Assembly (NCBI GenBank): GCA_905221605.1
Contig: CAJNDS010001211.1
Span: 1-28,758 of the forward strand
Direction: 5' to 3'
Source of the DNA: Symbiodinium natans
Taxonomy: Eukaryota; Sar; Dinophyceae; Suessiales; Symbiodiniaceae
DNA: 28,758 nucleotides
This document shows positions 9,601 to 13,269 of this stretch, one piece after another. Below the pieces are notes generated by a model. That model searched no databases and was not told the DNA's origin. It worked only from the letters and a program-made list of their open reading frames with translations. Both the position numbers and the translations under genes were made by a program. Positions within the stretch are counted from its first letter, which is position 1; each line of letters begins with the position of its first letter.

Positions 9601-10029
9601 CTGAATGAACGTCTGGCTTACGTTAGCTTGGTTCTGCATGAGTCTTTGTTCGCCAATCATTAAGCTGTTCATCGTCGCGGAGTTCGGCATAGAGAAACTC
9701 GGTGCTGTCGGATTAAAGGTCTGAAGTGAACCTCTTTCAGCTACATTTGGAGCTGAAGCTTGTCTTTCATGAGGAGACACGACCTGCCAAGGTGTGGTGG
9801 TACTGAGGCTACTAGGTGCTCCTGTGGGGGCAGCAGCTTCCGAAACCGCACCTCTCTGGAAGAGACGCATGTCATGTATCCTCAGGGCATTGGTGGTCAA
9901 AGGAGGTTCACTGTCCCGGGGAGGAGCCTCGTCACCTGGAGCATTACCATCAAAGGACATACTCAGGCTACTAGCTCCGTCTTCCGGGATAGGTATACCT
10001 GCAGGATTAAGCGGAGCAGAATCCGACAT
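1..10029 (-). CDS. Giant copia-type Gag-Pol polyprotein, 3' partial
   Basis: One open frame of 3343 codons, ATG at 10029-10027, still open at base 1. An in-frame TAG at 10044-10042 closes the frame upstream, so this is the longest possible start. The next Met is near residue 22. No TAA, TAG or TGA occurs in the frame; I checked each codon. Because there is no stop in the window, a scan requiring ATG-to-stop misses it and reports only shorter out-of-frame shadows. Approximate residues: coiled coil 184-343; Ser/Lys/Asp-rich 377-425; capsid-like 460-680; CCCH fingers 698-717 and 751-769; basic 785-840; Cys cluster 957-979; protease 990-1085; 2OG-Fe(II)-like 1140-1334; integrase 1484-1744; RT 2025-2284; RNase H 2570-2874; methyltransferase-like 2920-3115; tail 3130 onward. 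The protein would make the nucleocapsid and the reverse-transcription and integration enzymes after proteolysis. No frameshift separates Gag from Pol. Confidence 0.96.
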   Translation of the reverse strand, partial: MSDSAPLNPAGIPIPEDGASSLSMSFDGNAPGDEAPPRDSEPPLTTNALRIHDMRLFQRGAVSEAAAPTGAPSSLSTTTPWQVVSPHERQASAPNVAERGSLQTFNPTAPSFSMPNSATMNSLMIGEQRLMQNQANVSQTFIQNDRSPLIEQIAEHRHNQILGQITNSFQEQMLSMGSHVMSGVSKLRVELAQAETRLGEEEQQARARFSTGQTQLESQALEINMARGEAHALAEKLRSAESHADLSYARLQEQLHLAEAKAMSNADLMNSELDSVRVSAAQATNAVQASSEVEINRLSAEVRDFRVVVSQESEKRKAAERENAELKLQLSKAIAALEAHANASSSVPTVPPGLVPTIPINTPPQDGMGPRFRRPPDGGGPDDGDDGGSDDDDSSSHHKKKKSKKKDKKKKKKRDSSSSSSSDSGLSPKQLKALLKSLARSSKKSGDDKDTEDEGSKNKSKEAEKIVFPKFPTPEQYRNWRIRVREAVVAASNKPDKAFEWLANVWDKDAKESDLINTDGFTTLDAKILSAITNVLEGDFARQMDTLKEREAHAGRLVRGRQILFLLHKYFATNALHNSVYDMEDLLSVTMTNENLVTFIRNWDTVLSGIQKTPEDTVLEPLFHRQIKKCRALQHDINVYERAAEGTAERSFKFLYDAATAHINRKRLERNRERIARQSGAPQVPAMPAPQKVPKGFCIAFVKNGSCKNGEKCKYKHQVPSGRPRTPTPGRGRGPRSPSRTGSPSRGPRECKFFKQGRCDRGDKCTFLHTGKPGAAAPSGGSAKGSAHSDKSKGRHKKKKKDRKGSRPSSKDSKGSKNSKGSNGSRKSGGSGRKKGGGHSIPTAVCLLGAMMAGTAHHADAYTLRKDESCWPSHYSEFTHLALAAVSFDDSPDYINFPLRDGELKYSVEYPKRTFTSSWSTEDVPSGNAQSTRDALMAARMLRASVRSSLDGVPAKCNFCCDTEFGCDHCIPKGLRVTCPAKPDAALCSHPMEWIGDTGSAQDLISERELADLVPFESDCPINISTANGPGYANRQCEVGVPSINSVAKPYVLPNTPSVLSVGQRCMEQGYDFIWKGFQRPYFKVPGSGKVYLDVRDNVPYLKSWKEGTACPARRIAASSGGSRTDPEIVAKELLQNQDFSHRSCLKLLKESTFKQPKSRRSAIRVKDDRDSKYLVFGAFSHGGMQGITKRSKSYPKVIQYLLGYLRKHGVDGPVTSLAVNCNSDVKMHKDVNNHRDHDNFTISLGDFTGGQLWVHDNCLEKNQRDTEVMTSPSGDSVVGKLWDSRENVVTFNPKSYHCVTPWKGERWSITAYVNRAIHKLSPDEITKLKEYGFLVPRRSVEVPAAPVEIDEEMTLHDLAMMDLPKSSPDRARKPETKSKGKPTSSPKEKSASSKAKPSPPEPDWSRVEEQLREAVAPLPPPAHPPESVLYKIDEGGSLVPAEPSDSPPHPEGVSVAPGDGAGRVPEGDGKRSRAFEKLKAEAKSTHHLMSHQPKNPFCDVCQRAKMYKQPSYQTDGTHSIEAKAFGDHLTADHIIVYRDKGVAIEESRLALVMKDVFTGFTYAYPSALRSEDECIAALQHFVSSSDEVGVFYSDQAQELISSAKFLGWRHELSKAYIHQSNAIAERAVRATTEGTRSNLLQAGLSHVYWPQALEHSCAAFNVSNLNGPKYTPWYKRFGHAFPGKIIPFGCRVDYWVGPKNKRRKRDRFEPTSEPGIFLGYYFQPGMKWRNEILALPLKELNRQDFHECLKPVKAYQFHVPNGEFVFPMRERYEKVQQGLATDALEGPVSQSLTNQDAEPALEQDSVDADRKDEPSLVIDPKSGKMIPIPEGGGYYDSGGTLGRRYGGTRGSRKPDSIPSDLWVRLSKKQKDKAIEDEVRENALRELESGGGGSSSSSGKPAAVANASKDEWVIRGDKLIRFHYIPRKELFSPDLPLGGTEIIPDADEWRNVRRRNKKLSYKWIGRTEFSVIARPDSSGQATVGSQDFPCMPTVPTAEDPHRTKVARAFPETFQEITEAIAMVARPVGKKELMTDSDAQASLDMEWDKLIKKKAWDMSTVREWDDVSKEAAKKGKKAHVGKIFEICVEKGSELPKGNPLRKFKGRTVFQGNNVRDENNDTALFSELGSSPATMEAGKVLDAYGHAPNHGVEQADGKQAYTQTTLKGADTWVRLPRERWPKEWIGKYKDPVVRLRLALYGHPDSGGFWEQHCEKRLKEVGFELVYPAAWPSVFFHPTLRLLLAVYVDDFKMAGPKENLAKGWELIGSRIDMDMPTPIGRYLGCEHISRTEKQNASDHPFAHVFDKHLPDPAAKPASVVVKEDFTEYFPEEGVIVRHHVQPRKVPFKPRAAEALALDLGSHRLTVAAPLGKEDSPTETWDSGGPGRKSSDFWTGVTYLTTSNHTEHSALAAVKRVRDKNSAKKEARKHAFYDVNQLSDHKGAMYAPTKQVVYDMSSFLQQAVDRYKELTGPEWHHLKKVTTPFYDDKIARPTDAEAEPKGKLAPIASRVLMKLLFAARMARFDLLRAVQSLASRITKWSTDCDKALHRLMCYVASTLDHRMSCFIGDDLKDCKLWLFADSDHAGEHDNKSTSGGFLALVGPNTYFPLSAFSKKQTSTALSSTEAEVVCANVSLRALGLPSSALWSVLLNAGGDAALKALKSDVPKGDFNSKTHPFPEMSKITKTGKYLLSDGRQVEVFNKMQSLPNPVELSSHPIRDLWLLRKGKWEIHQKAVAWEELDEDERTLPPTDFEAGVLVYRRSTAEYRRHAEAEAILHRETAGIRSSGGVDVDEIGISRTSKDMGLIMSVPHSIQPVVLEDNQATIRILESGKSPAFRHADKTQRINLGWIAEQFRRKHYDLAYINTLLQAADILTKPFTSTEKWSNALRLLGISQRKLERTKAHPAGAATAEQGEPSRPEGKAQRVIIEVCCNQDSIIGELAHSEFPECKVVRITESMDLNSPDTRKEVLKIAKSYHRAGAQVLTWVSLPCTGGSAWTRINLKIPKNRDTVLEARKDFRKLWASFVDLSQGLDQVGVQYCVEWPRDCEYWGWSKIRKWLDLHPFVYAKFDGCRFGLKDRRHNPVKKPWCVATTLETLHKKIHAKVCTGDHSHAKCLKESENYPKSLARAIHSAFKEHCKATAAVAQALHHSYAPVCPAIPLSEGMALALSQEERKARIEDFKLALQDPDRRADAMAGLLLPPSYRDLADAVVEPDADAADDELFLGIVPVYRWRALRAEHPTSHWTILYEQYYRDHGVRVFAEGDADTSALQDSTLGGWIDVLYRYAQDLANIAWGPRSAGVLDATRHDDICRKVELLSRGASKYTCFHVTSELMGKLFSPALQRIP
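685..1272 (-). other. DNA cytosine methyltransferase-like domain (residues 2920-3115)
   Basis: Part of the polyprotein, after RNase H, where ordinary copia Pol ends. Seen: RVIIEVCCNQDSIIGELA (position of motif I), WVSLPCTGGSAWTRIN with P2986-C2987 (resembling motif IV, P-P-C), YCVEWPRDCEYW with E3038 (position of motif VI, E-x-V), then GCRFGLKDRR and PWCVATT, and a C-x3-H-x-H-x2-C knuckle (C3102 to C3111, CTGDHSHAKC). The order and spacing fit a C5-cytosine methyltransferase fold. The glycine-rich F-x-G-x-G loop of motif I is not conserved, so SAM binding may be altered or lost. Cytosine methyltransferases captured by retroelements are known in eukaryotes, including Symbiodinium-type dinoflagellates. 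Activity here is uncertain. Confidence 0.55.
1408..2322 (-). other. RNase H domain with internal insert (residues 2570-2874)
   Basis: Part of the polyprotein. Copia RNase H motifs: LWLFADSDHAGEHDNKSTSG (D2577, D2579), LSSTEAEVV (E2621), VVLEDNQATIRIL (D2816), FRHADKTQRINLGWIAEQF, and the terminal ADILTKPF signature at 2867-2874. It degrades the RNA strand of the RNA-DNA hybrid. The catalytic E and third D are 195 residues apart, compared with about 50 in ordinary copia, because of an insert described separately. All acidic residues survive, so the enzyme may still fold around it. Confidence 0.92.
1606..2079 (-). other. 158-residue insertion inside RNase H (residues 2651-2808)
   Basis: Part of the polyprotein. 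It lies between SALWSVLLNAGG and IQPVVLEDNQ, in the loop where other copia RNase H domains run directly on. Visible parts: EMSKITKTGKYLLSDGRQVE, DLWLLRKGKWEIHQKAVAW and a Glu/Ala/His helix-like EYRRHAEAEAILHRETAG. No named domain recognised. It is in frame, without stops, and of similar composition to the flanks, so it is not a recent non-coding insertion. Confidence 0.75.
3178..3957 (-). other. Ty1/copia reverse transcriptase (residues 2025-2284)
   Basis: Part of the polyprotein. Motifs in order: KFKGRTVFQGNNVRDENNDT (copia K-x-R-x-V-x-x-G block), HGVEQADGKQAYTQTTLKG with catalytic D2154, RLALYGHPDSGGFWEQH (the copia L-Y-G-x-x-x-S-x-x-x-W block), and LAVYVDDFKMAG with D2246 and D2247. The three catalytic Asp are present and none of the blocks is interrupted. 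It copies element RNA into DNA. GRYLGCEH follows where copia RT has its conserved F-L-G-I/M segment. Confidence 0.97.
3958..4797 (-). other. Integrase-RT linker region (residues 1745-2024)
   Basis: Part of the polyprotein. About 280 residues with a Gly/Ser run (ESGGGGSSSSSGKP near residue 1888). A more ordered aromatic and basic segment follows (DEWVIRGDKLIRFHYIPRKE, then YKWIGRTEFSVI). Copia elements have a variable linker here. The ordered part may be a specific small beta-rich domain but I cannot name it. Confidence 0.6.
4798..5580 (-). other. Integrase: HHCC zinc motif and DDE core (residues 1484-1744)
   Basis: Part of the polyprotein. The zinc-binding head is HHLMSHQPKNPFCDVC: H1488-x3-H1492-x6-C1499-x2-C1502. 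The core is GDHLTADHIIV (candidate catalytic D1533), VFYSDQAQELISSAK (D1595) and SNAIAERAVRATTEG (E1626). The second D and E are 31 residues apart, close to the usual D,D-35-E. FEPTSEPGIFLGYYF downstream matches the copia post-core segment, where F-L-G-Y is typical. It inserts the cDNA into host DNA. The first catalytic Asp could instead be D1528; alignment would settle this. Confidence 0.92.
5581..6027 (-). other. Disordered Pro/Ser/Lys-rich linker before integrase (residues 1335-1483)
   Basis: Part of the polyprotein. About 150 residues rich in Pro, Ser, Glu and Lys (for example PSPPEPDWSRVEEQLREAV, then APLPPPAHPPES). It separates the oxygenase-like domain from integrase and may contain a protease cleavage site. 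No domain recognised. Confidence 0.7.
6028..6612 (-). other. 2OG-Fe(II) oxygenase-like domain, TET/JBP-like motifs (residues 1140-1334)
   Basis: Part of the polyprotein, between protease and integrase, where copia normally has no domain. Seen: MHKDVNNHRDHDNFTISLGD with H1229-x-D1231, then FTGGQLWVHD, then VVTFNPKSYHCVTPWKGERW with H1298 and R1307. The H-x-D...H triad plus an Arg about 9-10 residues after the distal His is the metal and 2-oxoglutarate binding pattern of double-stranded beta-helix oxygenases. H-[RK]-D-[IV]-x-N resembles the iron motif of TET/JBP nucleic-acid oxygenases. The G-x-F-x-G-G-x-L segment is common in this fold. All expected catalytic residues are present. The substrate is unknown; DNA or RNA base oxidation is an inference from motif likeness. 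A prolyl-hydroxylase-like or AlkB-like activity is possible. Confidence 0.75.
6775..7062 (-). other. Retropepsin-like aspartic protease (residues 990-1085)
   Basis: Part of the polyprotein. The catalytic motif is WIGDTGSAQDLI with D997-T998-G999, the retropepsin D-[ST]-G loop. A hydrophobic strand and the segment TPSVLSVGQ follow, matching the copia protease pattern in which L-x-S-V/L-G follows the active site. It would act as a dimer to cleave Gag-Pol. It sits between Gag and the oxygenase-like domain, separated from integrase by about 400 residues rather than the usual short gap. Confidence 0.85.
7093..7161 (-). other. Cysteine cluster before the protease (residues 957-979)
   Basis: Part of the polyprotein. 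Six Cys in 23 residues: C957-x2-C960-C961-x5-C967-x2-C970-x8-C979 (CNFCCDTEFGCDHC). The two C-x2-C pairs could bind one zinc. It lies about 20 residues before the DTG protease motif. I do not recognise a named family. Confidence 0.6.
7510..7677 (-). other. Basic Ser/Lys/Gly tail after the zinc fingers (residues 785-840)
   Basis: Part of the polyprotein. A Lys/Ser/Gly repeat (GRHKKKKKDRKGSRPSSKDS, then KGSKNSKGSNGSRKSGGSGR) ends the nucleocapsid-like part. It is probably disordered and nucleic-acid binding, and may be a nuclear import signal. Composition only. Confidence 0.8.
7723..7938 (-). other. Two CCCH zinc fingers in Gag nucleocapsid (residues 698-769)
   Basis: Part of the polyprotein. 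Finger 1 is C-x8-C-x5-C-x3-H (C698 to H717, FCIAFVKNGSCKNGEKCKYK-H). Finger 2 is C-x7-C-x5-C-x3-H (C751 to H769, ECKFFKQGRCDRGDKCTFLH). All eight metal ligands are present. An Arg/Ser/Pro/Gly-rich linker (PGRGRGPRSPSRTGSPSRG) joins them. CCCH fingers of this spacing usually bind single-stranded RNA. They occupy the place of the CCHC zinc knuckle of ordinary retroelement Gag and probably package element RNA. Confidence 0.92.
7990..8652 (-). other. Capsid-like Gag domain (residues 460-680)
   Basis: Part of the polyprotein. It begins with FPKFPTPEQYRNWRIRVREA, the P-x-F-x-x-x-x-x-Y-x-x-W pattern often seen at the start of copia/UBN2-type Gag capsid regions. Mainly helical-looking sequence follows, ending in a basic helix (INRKRLERNRERIARQ). 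It precedes the zinc fingers, as in other Gags. Expected role is particle assembly. The family assignment rests on position and the opening motif only. Confidence 0.7.
8755..8901 (-). other. Asp/Ser/Lys low-complexity linker in Gag (residues 377-425)
   Basis: Part of the polyprotein. Runs of Asp/Gly, then Ser/His, then about 15 Lys, then Ser (motifs GGSDDDDSSSHHKKKK and KKKKKRDSSSSSS). The Lys tract could bind nucleic acid or act as a nuclear localisation signal; the acidic and Ser parts are probably disordered. The plus strand here is therefore CTT/TTC-rich. Confidence 0.85.
9001..9480 (-). other. Gag N-terminal coiled coil (residues 184-343)
   Basis: Part of the polyprotein. A continuous stretch of about 160 residues is rich in Ala, Glu, Gln, Leu, Arg and Lys with heptad-like spacing of hydrophobics and no Pro, for example VSKLRVELAQAETRLGEEEQ. 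It is likely a long helix that oligomerises Gag. The 183 residues before it are Ser/Pro/Gln/Asn-rich and probably disordered. Long N-terminal coiled coils are not part of the compact Gag of plant or fly copia. The coiled-coil call is from composition and periodicity by eye. Confidence 0.8.
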
Positions 10030-10056
10030 TGCAGAGTTGGTCTAACAGAGTGCTAC

Positions 10057-10067
10057 GGCTGATAACC
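10057..10067 (-). promoter_or_regulatory. Candidate primer-binding site (half tRNA-Met type)
   Basis: In element sense the 11 bases read GGTTATCAGCC, 28 bases before the start codon. Drosophila copia primes from an internal cut of initiator tRNA-Met, with a site beginning GGTTATGGGCC; 9 of 11 bases agree. It follows the candidate LTR end (...GTAACA) after three bases. Short match, inferred function. Confidence 0.45.
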
Positions 10068-10070
10068 TAT

Positions 10071-10154
10071 TGTTACCAGCGGATAGCCCTGAACAATCAT
10101 TTTCTTGAGCCACGGCGAACGGGTGAATACAGCTTGTGTCTTCCAGTAACTACA
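10071..10154 (-). repeat. Possible very short 5' LTR (84 bp, TG...CA)
   Basis: In element sense it starts TGTAGTTACTGG at 10154 and ends GGTAACA at 10071, so it has TG...CA ends with imperfect inverted tips (TGTAGTTAC and TGTTACC). Telomeric repeat starts directly outside it and a candidate primer site directly inside it. It is short for a copia LTR. The partner LTR is beyond base 1, so the call cannot be confirmed here; a truncated 5' end is the alternative. Confidence 0.35.
10104..10122 (-). other. Possible degenerate dinoflagellate spliced-leader relic
   Basis: In element sense the 19 bases read CCGTTCGCCGTGGCTCAAG. The dinoflagellate spliced leader is DCCGUAGCCAUUUUGGCUCAAG. The last nine bases (TGGCTCAAG) and the first four (CCGT) match, with substitutions and a 2-base deletion between. 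Genomic leader relics next to genes are known in dinoflagellates and mark reinsertion of trans-spliced mRNA. It lies 75 bases upstream of the start codon. The match is partial and could be chance. Confidence 0.4.
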
Positions 10155-10155
10155 A

Positions 10156-10236
10156 GGGTTTAGGGTTGATATAGGGTTTAGGGTTTAGGGTTTAGGGTTT
10201 AGCGTTTAGGGTTGATGTAGGGTTTAGGGTTTACAG
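10156..10236 (+). repeat. First telomere-type tract, TTTAGGG orientation
   Basis: About ten TTTAGGG-like units with substitutions (a GTTGATATAGGG interruption and one GCGTTTAGGG). It abuts the retroelement 5' end directly. Confidence 0.95.
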
Positions 10237-10560
10237 GGTCTATGGGATTCTGGGTGTGAAGGTGGCTGACCAAGCGTTGGGCGAGCCGAGGCTGTGGAAT
10301 GAGATACGGGCGCGAGTCCGGTTGCATTGCAAGAGAAGAGAGCGAGAGAGAAAGAGAGAGGAGGGGAAAAAAGATAAATAAACAAAGAAAGAAGGTACAG
10401 AAAGGCAGAAGTCACGAACAAAAAACATACTACAGGAATACAAGGACAAAACGACAGAGACACACAAGGAATGCAAGAAAGAACTACAGAACTGCAGAGG
10501 CAAGTAACAAAAACAAATGAACAAAGAAATCCGGACAGAGCGAACGAAGGAAACCTCAAG
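10237..10560. other. Spacer with purine-rich tract
   Basis: No gene. From about 10331 to 10400 the plus strand is almost pure A/G (GAGAGCGAGAGAGAAAGAG), then A-rich with scattered ACA/GAA to about 10550. Open frames here on both strands are low-complexity (Arg/Glu/Lys on plus, Phe/Leu/Ser on minus) and not credible proteins. The tract could form triplex or nucleosome-poor DNA. Confidence 0.8.
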
Positions 10561-12134
10561 CCCTAAAACCCGAACCCTAAACCCCCTAGAACCCTAGAAC
10601 GCCTGGAACCCTAGAACCCTCAAACCCTAGAACCCTAGAACTCTAAATCCCTACAGCCCTAAAAAAGTCTAAGCCCCTAAAACCCTAAAACCGTAAAACC
10701 CTAAACCCTAAACCCTAAACCCTAAACCCCAAACCCTAAACCCTAAACCCTGCTGAATGCTGTCAAGTTATAGGCTGCTCCTCCCAGCGACCGTCGGGAA
10801 GCAGCTTGGCCGCCCTCGGGCTGGGCTTAGGGTTGTCGGAGGCGTTGAGGGTTTAGGGTTTAGGGTTTAGGGTTTGGGGTTTGGGGTTTAGGGTGTAGGG
10901 TTTAGGGTTTGCTTGGAAGCATAGCGTTGAAAAGGGCTTGTCGGGGCTGTCGGGCTTTATCGGGCTTTATCGGGTTTATAGGGTTTGAAGGGTTTGTGGG
11001 TTGGGGGGTTTGGTGGGTTTGGGAGGTCTTGGGAGCTTTGGGGGTTTAGGGCGCTTGTGGTTTGGGGCTTCCGGTGTGGGGTTTAGAGTTTGTGGTTTTG
11101 AGGGCCAAGGTTGACAGGGCTGACAGGGTCTTGGTATGTCGTGGCAAGTAGGGTCAACCCCGGACCCTAGGCCCTCAATCCAAAATCCCAAACCCTCAAC
11201 CCTAAACCCTAAATCCGAAGAATCCCTAAACGCTAAACCCTAAACCCCTAAACCCTAAACCCTCAACCCTAAACCCTAAACCCTAATCTCCTGGGGTTCT
11301 TGTTGTTAGAGGCCGTTCAGAGGGCTGTTTGGCTTACAGGGCTTAAAGGGTTGAGGGACTTAAGGGCTCGGGGCTTAAACCCTCAACCCTAAACTCAATA
11401 AACAGCCCTAAGGCCCAAGCCCTAAGCCCTAAGCCCTAAGCCCTGAGGCCCGAGGCCGAAGGCCTAAGGCCTGAGGCCTAAACCCGAAACCCTGAACCCT
11501 GAGCCCTAAACCCTAAACCCTGAACCCTGAACCCTGAGCCCTAAACCCTAAACCCTAAACCCTAGACCCTAGACCCTGAACCCTAAACCCTAAACCCTAA
11601 ACCCCACCTATACCCTACTGAATGCGCTGTGGGCGTTGAGGTCGCAAGTTATCTATGGCAGCCAGTCCTTGGCTTCCTCAGAATTTCGGGTTTAGGGTTT
11701 AGGGCTAGGGTTTAGGGTTTAGGGTTTTAGGGTTTTAGGGTTTAGGGTTTAGGGTTTAGGATTTAGGGTTTAGGAGCTAGGTTGCTTTGAAATGGGGTCT
11801 TCAAGGGATCAAGGGTACCAGTGAAACAGAACCCATGTCCCACTTCGCTTGCCTGATCAGGTCCTCGCTCGCGCGCCTTCGAGAGGGGGCTACGGCTTAG
11901 GCTTCGGGTGCAGTGGACCTATAGGGGTTTAGGTTTTAGGGTTTAGGGTTTAGGGTTTAGGGTTTAGGGTTCAGCGCCCCTTAGTGAAGGCCATTTCGGG
12001 ATCACTAAGCCGGATTAAGGCTATCTAAGGGGGGGGAACCTAGTTGGGGTAGTATAGAAACCCTAAACCCTAAACCCTAAACCCTAAACCCTAAACCCTA
12101 AACCCTAAACCCTAAACCCTAAACCCTAAACCCT
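10561..12134. repeat. Telomere-type mosaic, block group 1
   Basis: Alternating tracts separated by unique spacers of about 70-150 bp. CCCTAAA orientation: about 10561-10750 (starts degenerate), 11161-11286, 11375-11610, 12058-12134. TTTAGGG orientation: about 10842-10910, a degenerate G/T-rich stretch 10976-11100, 11686-11774, 11925-11973. AAGCCCT and CCCTGAA variants are clustered in 11404-11560. No gene seen in the spacers. Confidence 0.93.
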
Positions 12135-12512
12135 ATGGGAGCCTCAAGGGGTTTCGGGGCTTCGTGCCTTCAGACTCGGGGATATGGAGGGGCATGGGGT
12201 GAGAGCTTGAAATTCGTAAGTACACCCAAAAGCCCTACCTAGAAAAGAAGGAGGTAGCCCTCAGAAGAATCCTATAAACTTGTGGATAATCCCGGACAAG
12301 TAGCTAGAATTCTCAGGGTTCCGTTCTTGTAGGGTGCCCTGAGCAAAAATCACTAAACAGGGTTGGATCATGAGTGCAAGGATTATTTGCTTGATGTCTC
12401 CTCAGTGGGGTTTCGTAGTTGCTTTCGACACATACGCTACAGTCTGAATCCTAAACCTTAAGCTGAGGGCTTAAGTGCCTCTGGCCGAATCTGCCCTAAA
12501 GTGCCCGAAAAG
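12135..12512. other. Unique spacer of about 380 bp
   Basis: Longer than most spacers. No open frame of note, no RNA gene recognised. A 7-bp inverted repeat CTCAGGG/CCCTGAG (12312-12318 and 12337-12343) is present. The last 60 bases grade into degenerate repeat. Confidence 0.75.
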
Positions 12513-12733
12513 CCCCTAAACCCTAAACCCCAAACCCTAAACCCTAAACCCTGAACGCCCCAAATACCCCTGAAAAAAACACCAGCACCTGCCTCGGACC
12601 GGTCTCGGTGCCTATCCTGCTTAGCGACCTCGGCACTTAAGGGTTTAGGGTTCAGGGTTCGGGGTTTAGGGTTTAGGGTTTAAGAATTAAGTTTTAGGGT
12701 TTAGGGTCTAAGATTTAGGGTTTAGGGTTAAGG
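12513..12733. repeat. Telomere-type tracts facing each other across a short spacer
   Basis: CCCTAAA tract at about 12513-12553, unique spacer, then TTTAGGG tract at about 12637-12733 with several substitutions. Confidence 0.92.
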
Positions 12734-12874
12734 GCCACAGTGGGGTTGACCCACTTACTGGTCCGGTGCACCACGAATAGACGAGTAGGAAAGCTACGGC
12801 AGCTACAGCCATAAATGCCTGTCCTCCCCCAATCTCTCAAAGCCACTTAAGTCCTAAGATGAACCCGAAGCCCC

Positions 12875-13220
12875 AAACTCCTAAACTCCTAAACTCCTAA
12901 ACTCCTAAACTGCTAAACTCCTAAACTCCTAAACTCCTAAACTCCCAAACTCCCAAACTCCTAAACTCCTAAACTCCTAAACTCCTAAACTCCTAAACTC
13001 CTACACTCCTAAACTCCTAAACTCCTACACTCCTACACTCCTAAACTCCTAAACTCCTAAACTCCTAAACTCCTAAACTCCTAAACTCCTAAACTCCTAA
13101 ACTCCTAAACTCCTAAACTCCTAAACTCCTACTCCTAAACTCCTAAACTCCTAAACTCCTAAACTCCTAAACTCCTAAACTCCTAAACTCCTAAACTCCT
13201 AAACCCCTCCTAAACTCCTA
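12875..13220 (-). repeat. Homogenised 8-bp variant array (AAACTCCT, i.e. TTTAGGAG)
   Basis: About 43 near-perfect copies of the octamer AAACTCCT on the plus strand, with a few single changes (AAACTGCT, ACACTCCT, AAACTCCC) and one deletion near 13125. It passes back into ordinary CCCTAAA at 13220-13240. The heptamer CCCTAAA has become an octamer by one inserted base plus one C-to-T change, and the variant is uniform over about 345 bp, so it spread by tandem duplication or by a variant template. Confidence 0.95.
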
Positions 13221-13269
13221 AACCCTAAACCCTAAACCCCATGCCCCGAAGGGCTCTAAGCCCTCAAGT

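Larger units (their letters stand above)
1..10154 (-). mobile_element. Ty1/copia-type LTR retroelement, 3' end outside window
   Basis: Domain order in the coding frame is Gag, protease, integrase, reverse transcriptase, RNase H. Integrase before RT is diagnostic of the Ty1/copia order, and the YVDD and ADILTKPF motifs agree. The 5' end lies at the right, next to telomeric repeat beginning near 10155. The 3' end is beyond base 1, so no LTR pair can be compared. The coding frame is intact over more than 10 kb, which suggests a young or recently active copy. At 3343 codons or more it is over twice the usual copia Gag-Pol length of about 1300-1500 residues, because of extra domains. The right boundary at 10154 is inferred from a TG...CA candidate LTR and the start of telomeric repeat. 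Confidence 0.9.

Noticed and set aside
1-10029. Host gene with introns instead of a retroelement
   Set aside because: Integrase, RT, RNase H and protease occur in one intronless frame in Ty1/copia order.
10331-10400. Polypurine tract of the retroelement
   Set aside because: A polypurine tract should precede the 3' LTR in element sense, outside the left edge; this one lies outside the 5' end and beyond a telomeric tract.
10224-10559. Minus-strand frames rich in Phe/Leu/Ser/Cys, resembling membrane proteins
   Set aside because: They translate the purine-rich spacer on the opposite strand; low complexity, no motif, overlapping frames equally open.
12875-13220. CRISPR-like array
   Set aside because: Eight-base units in direct tandem with no spacers; it is a simple satellite.
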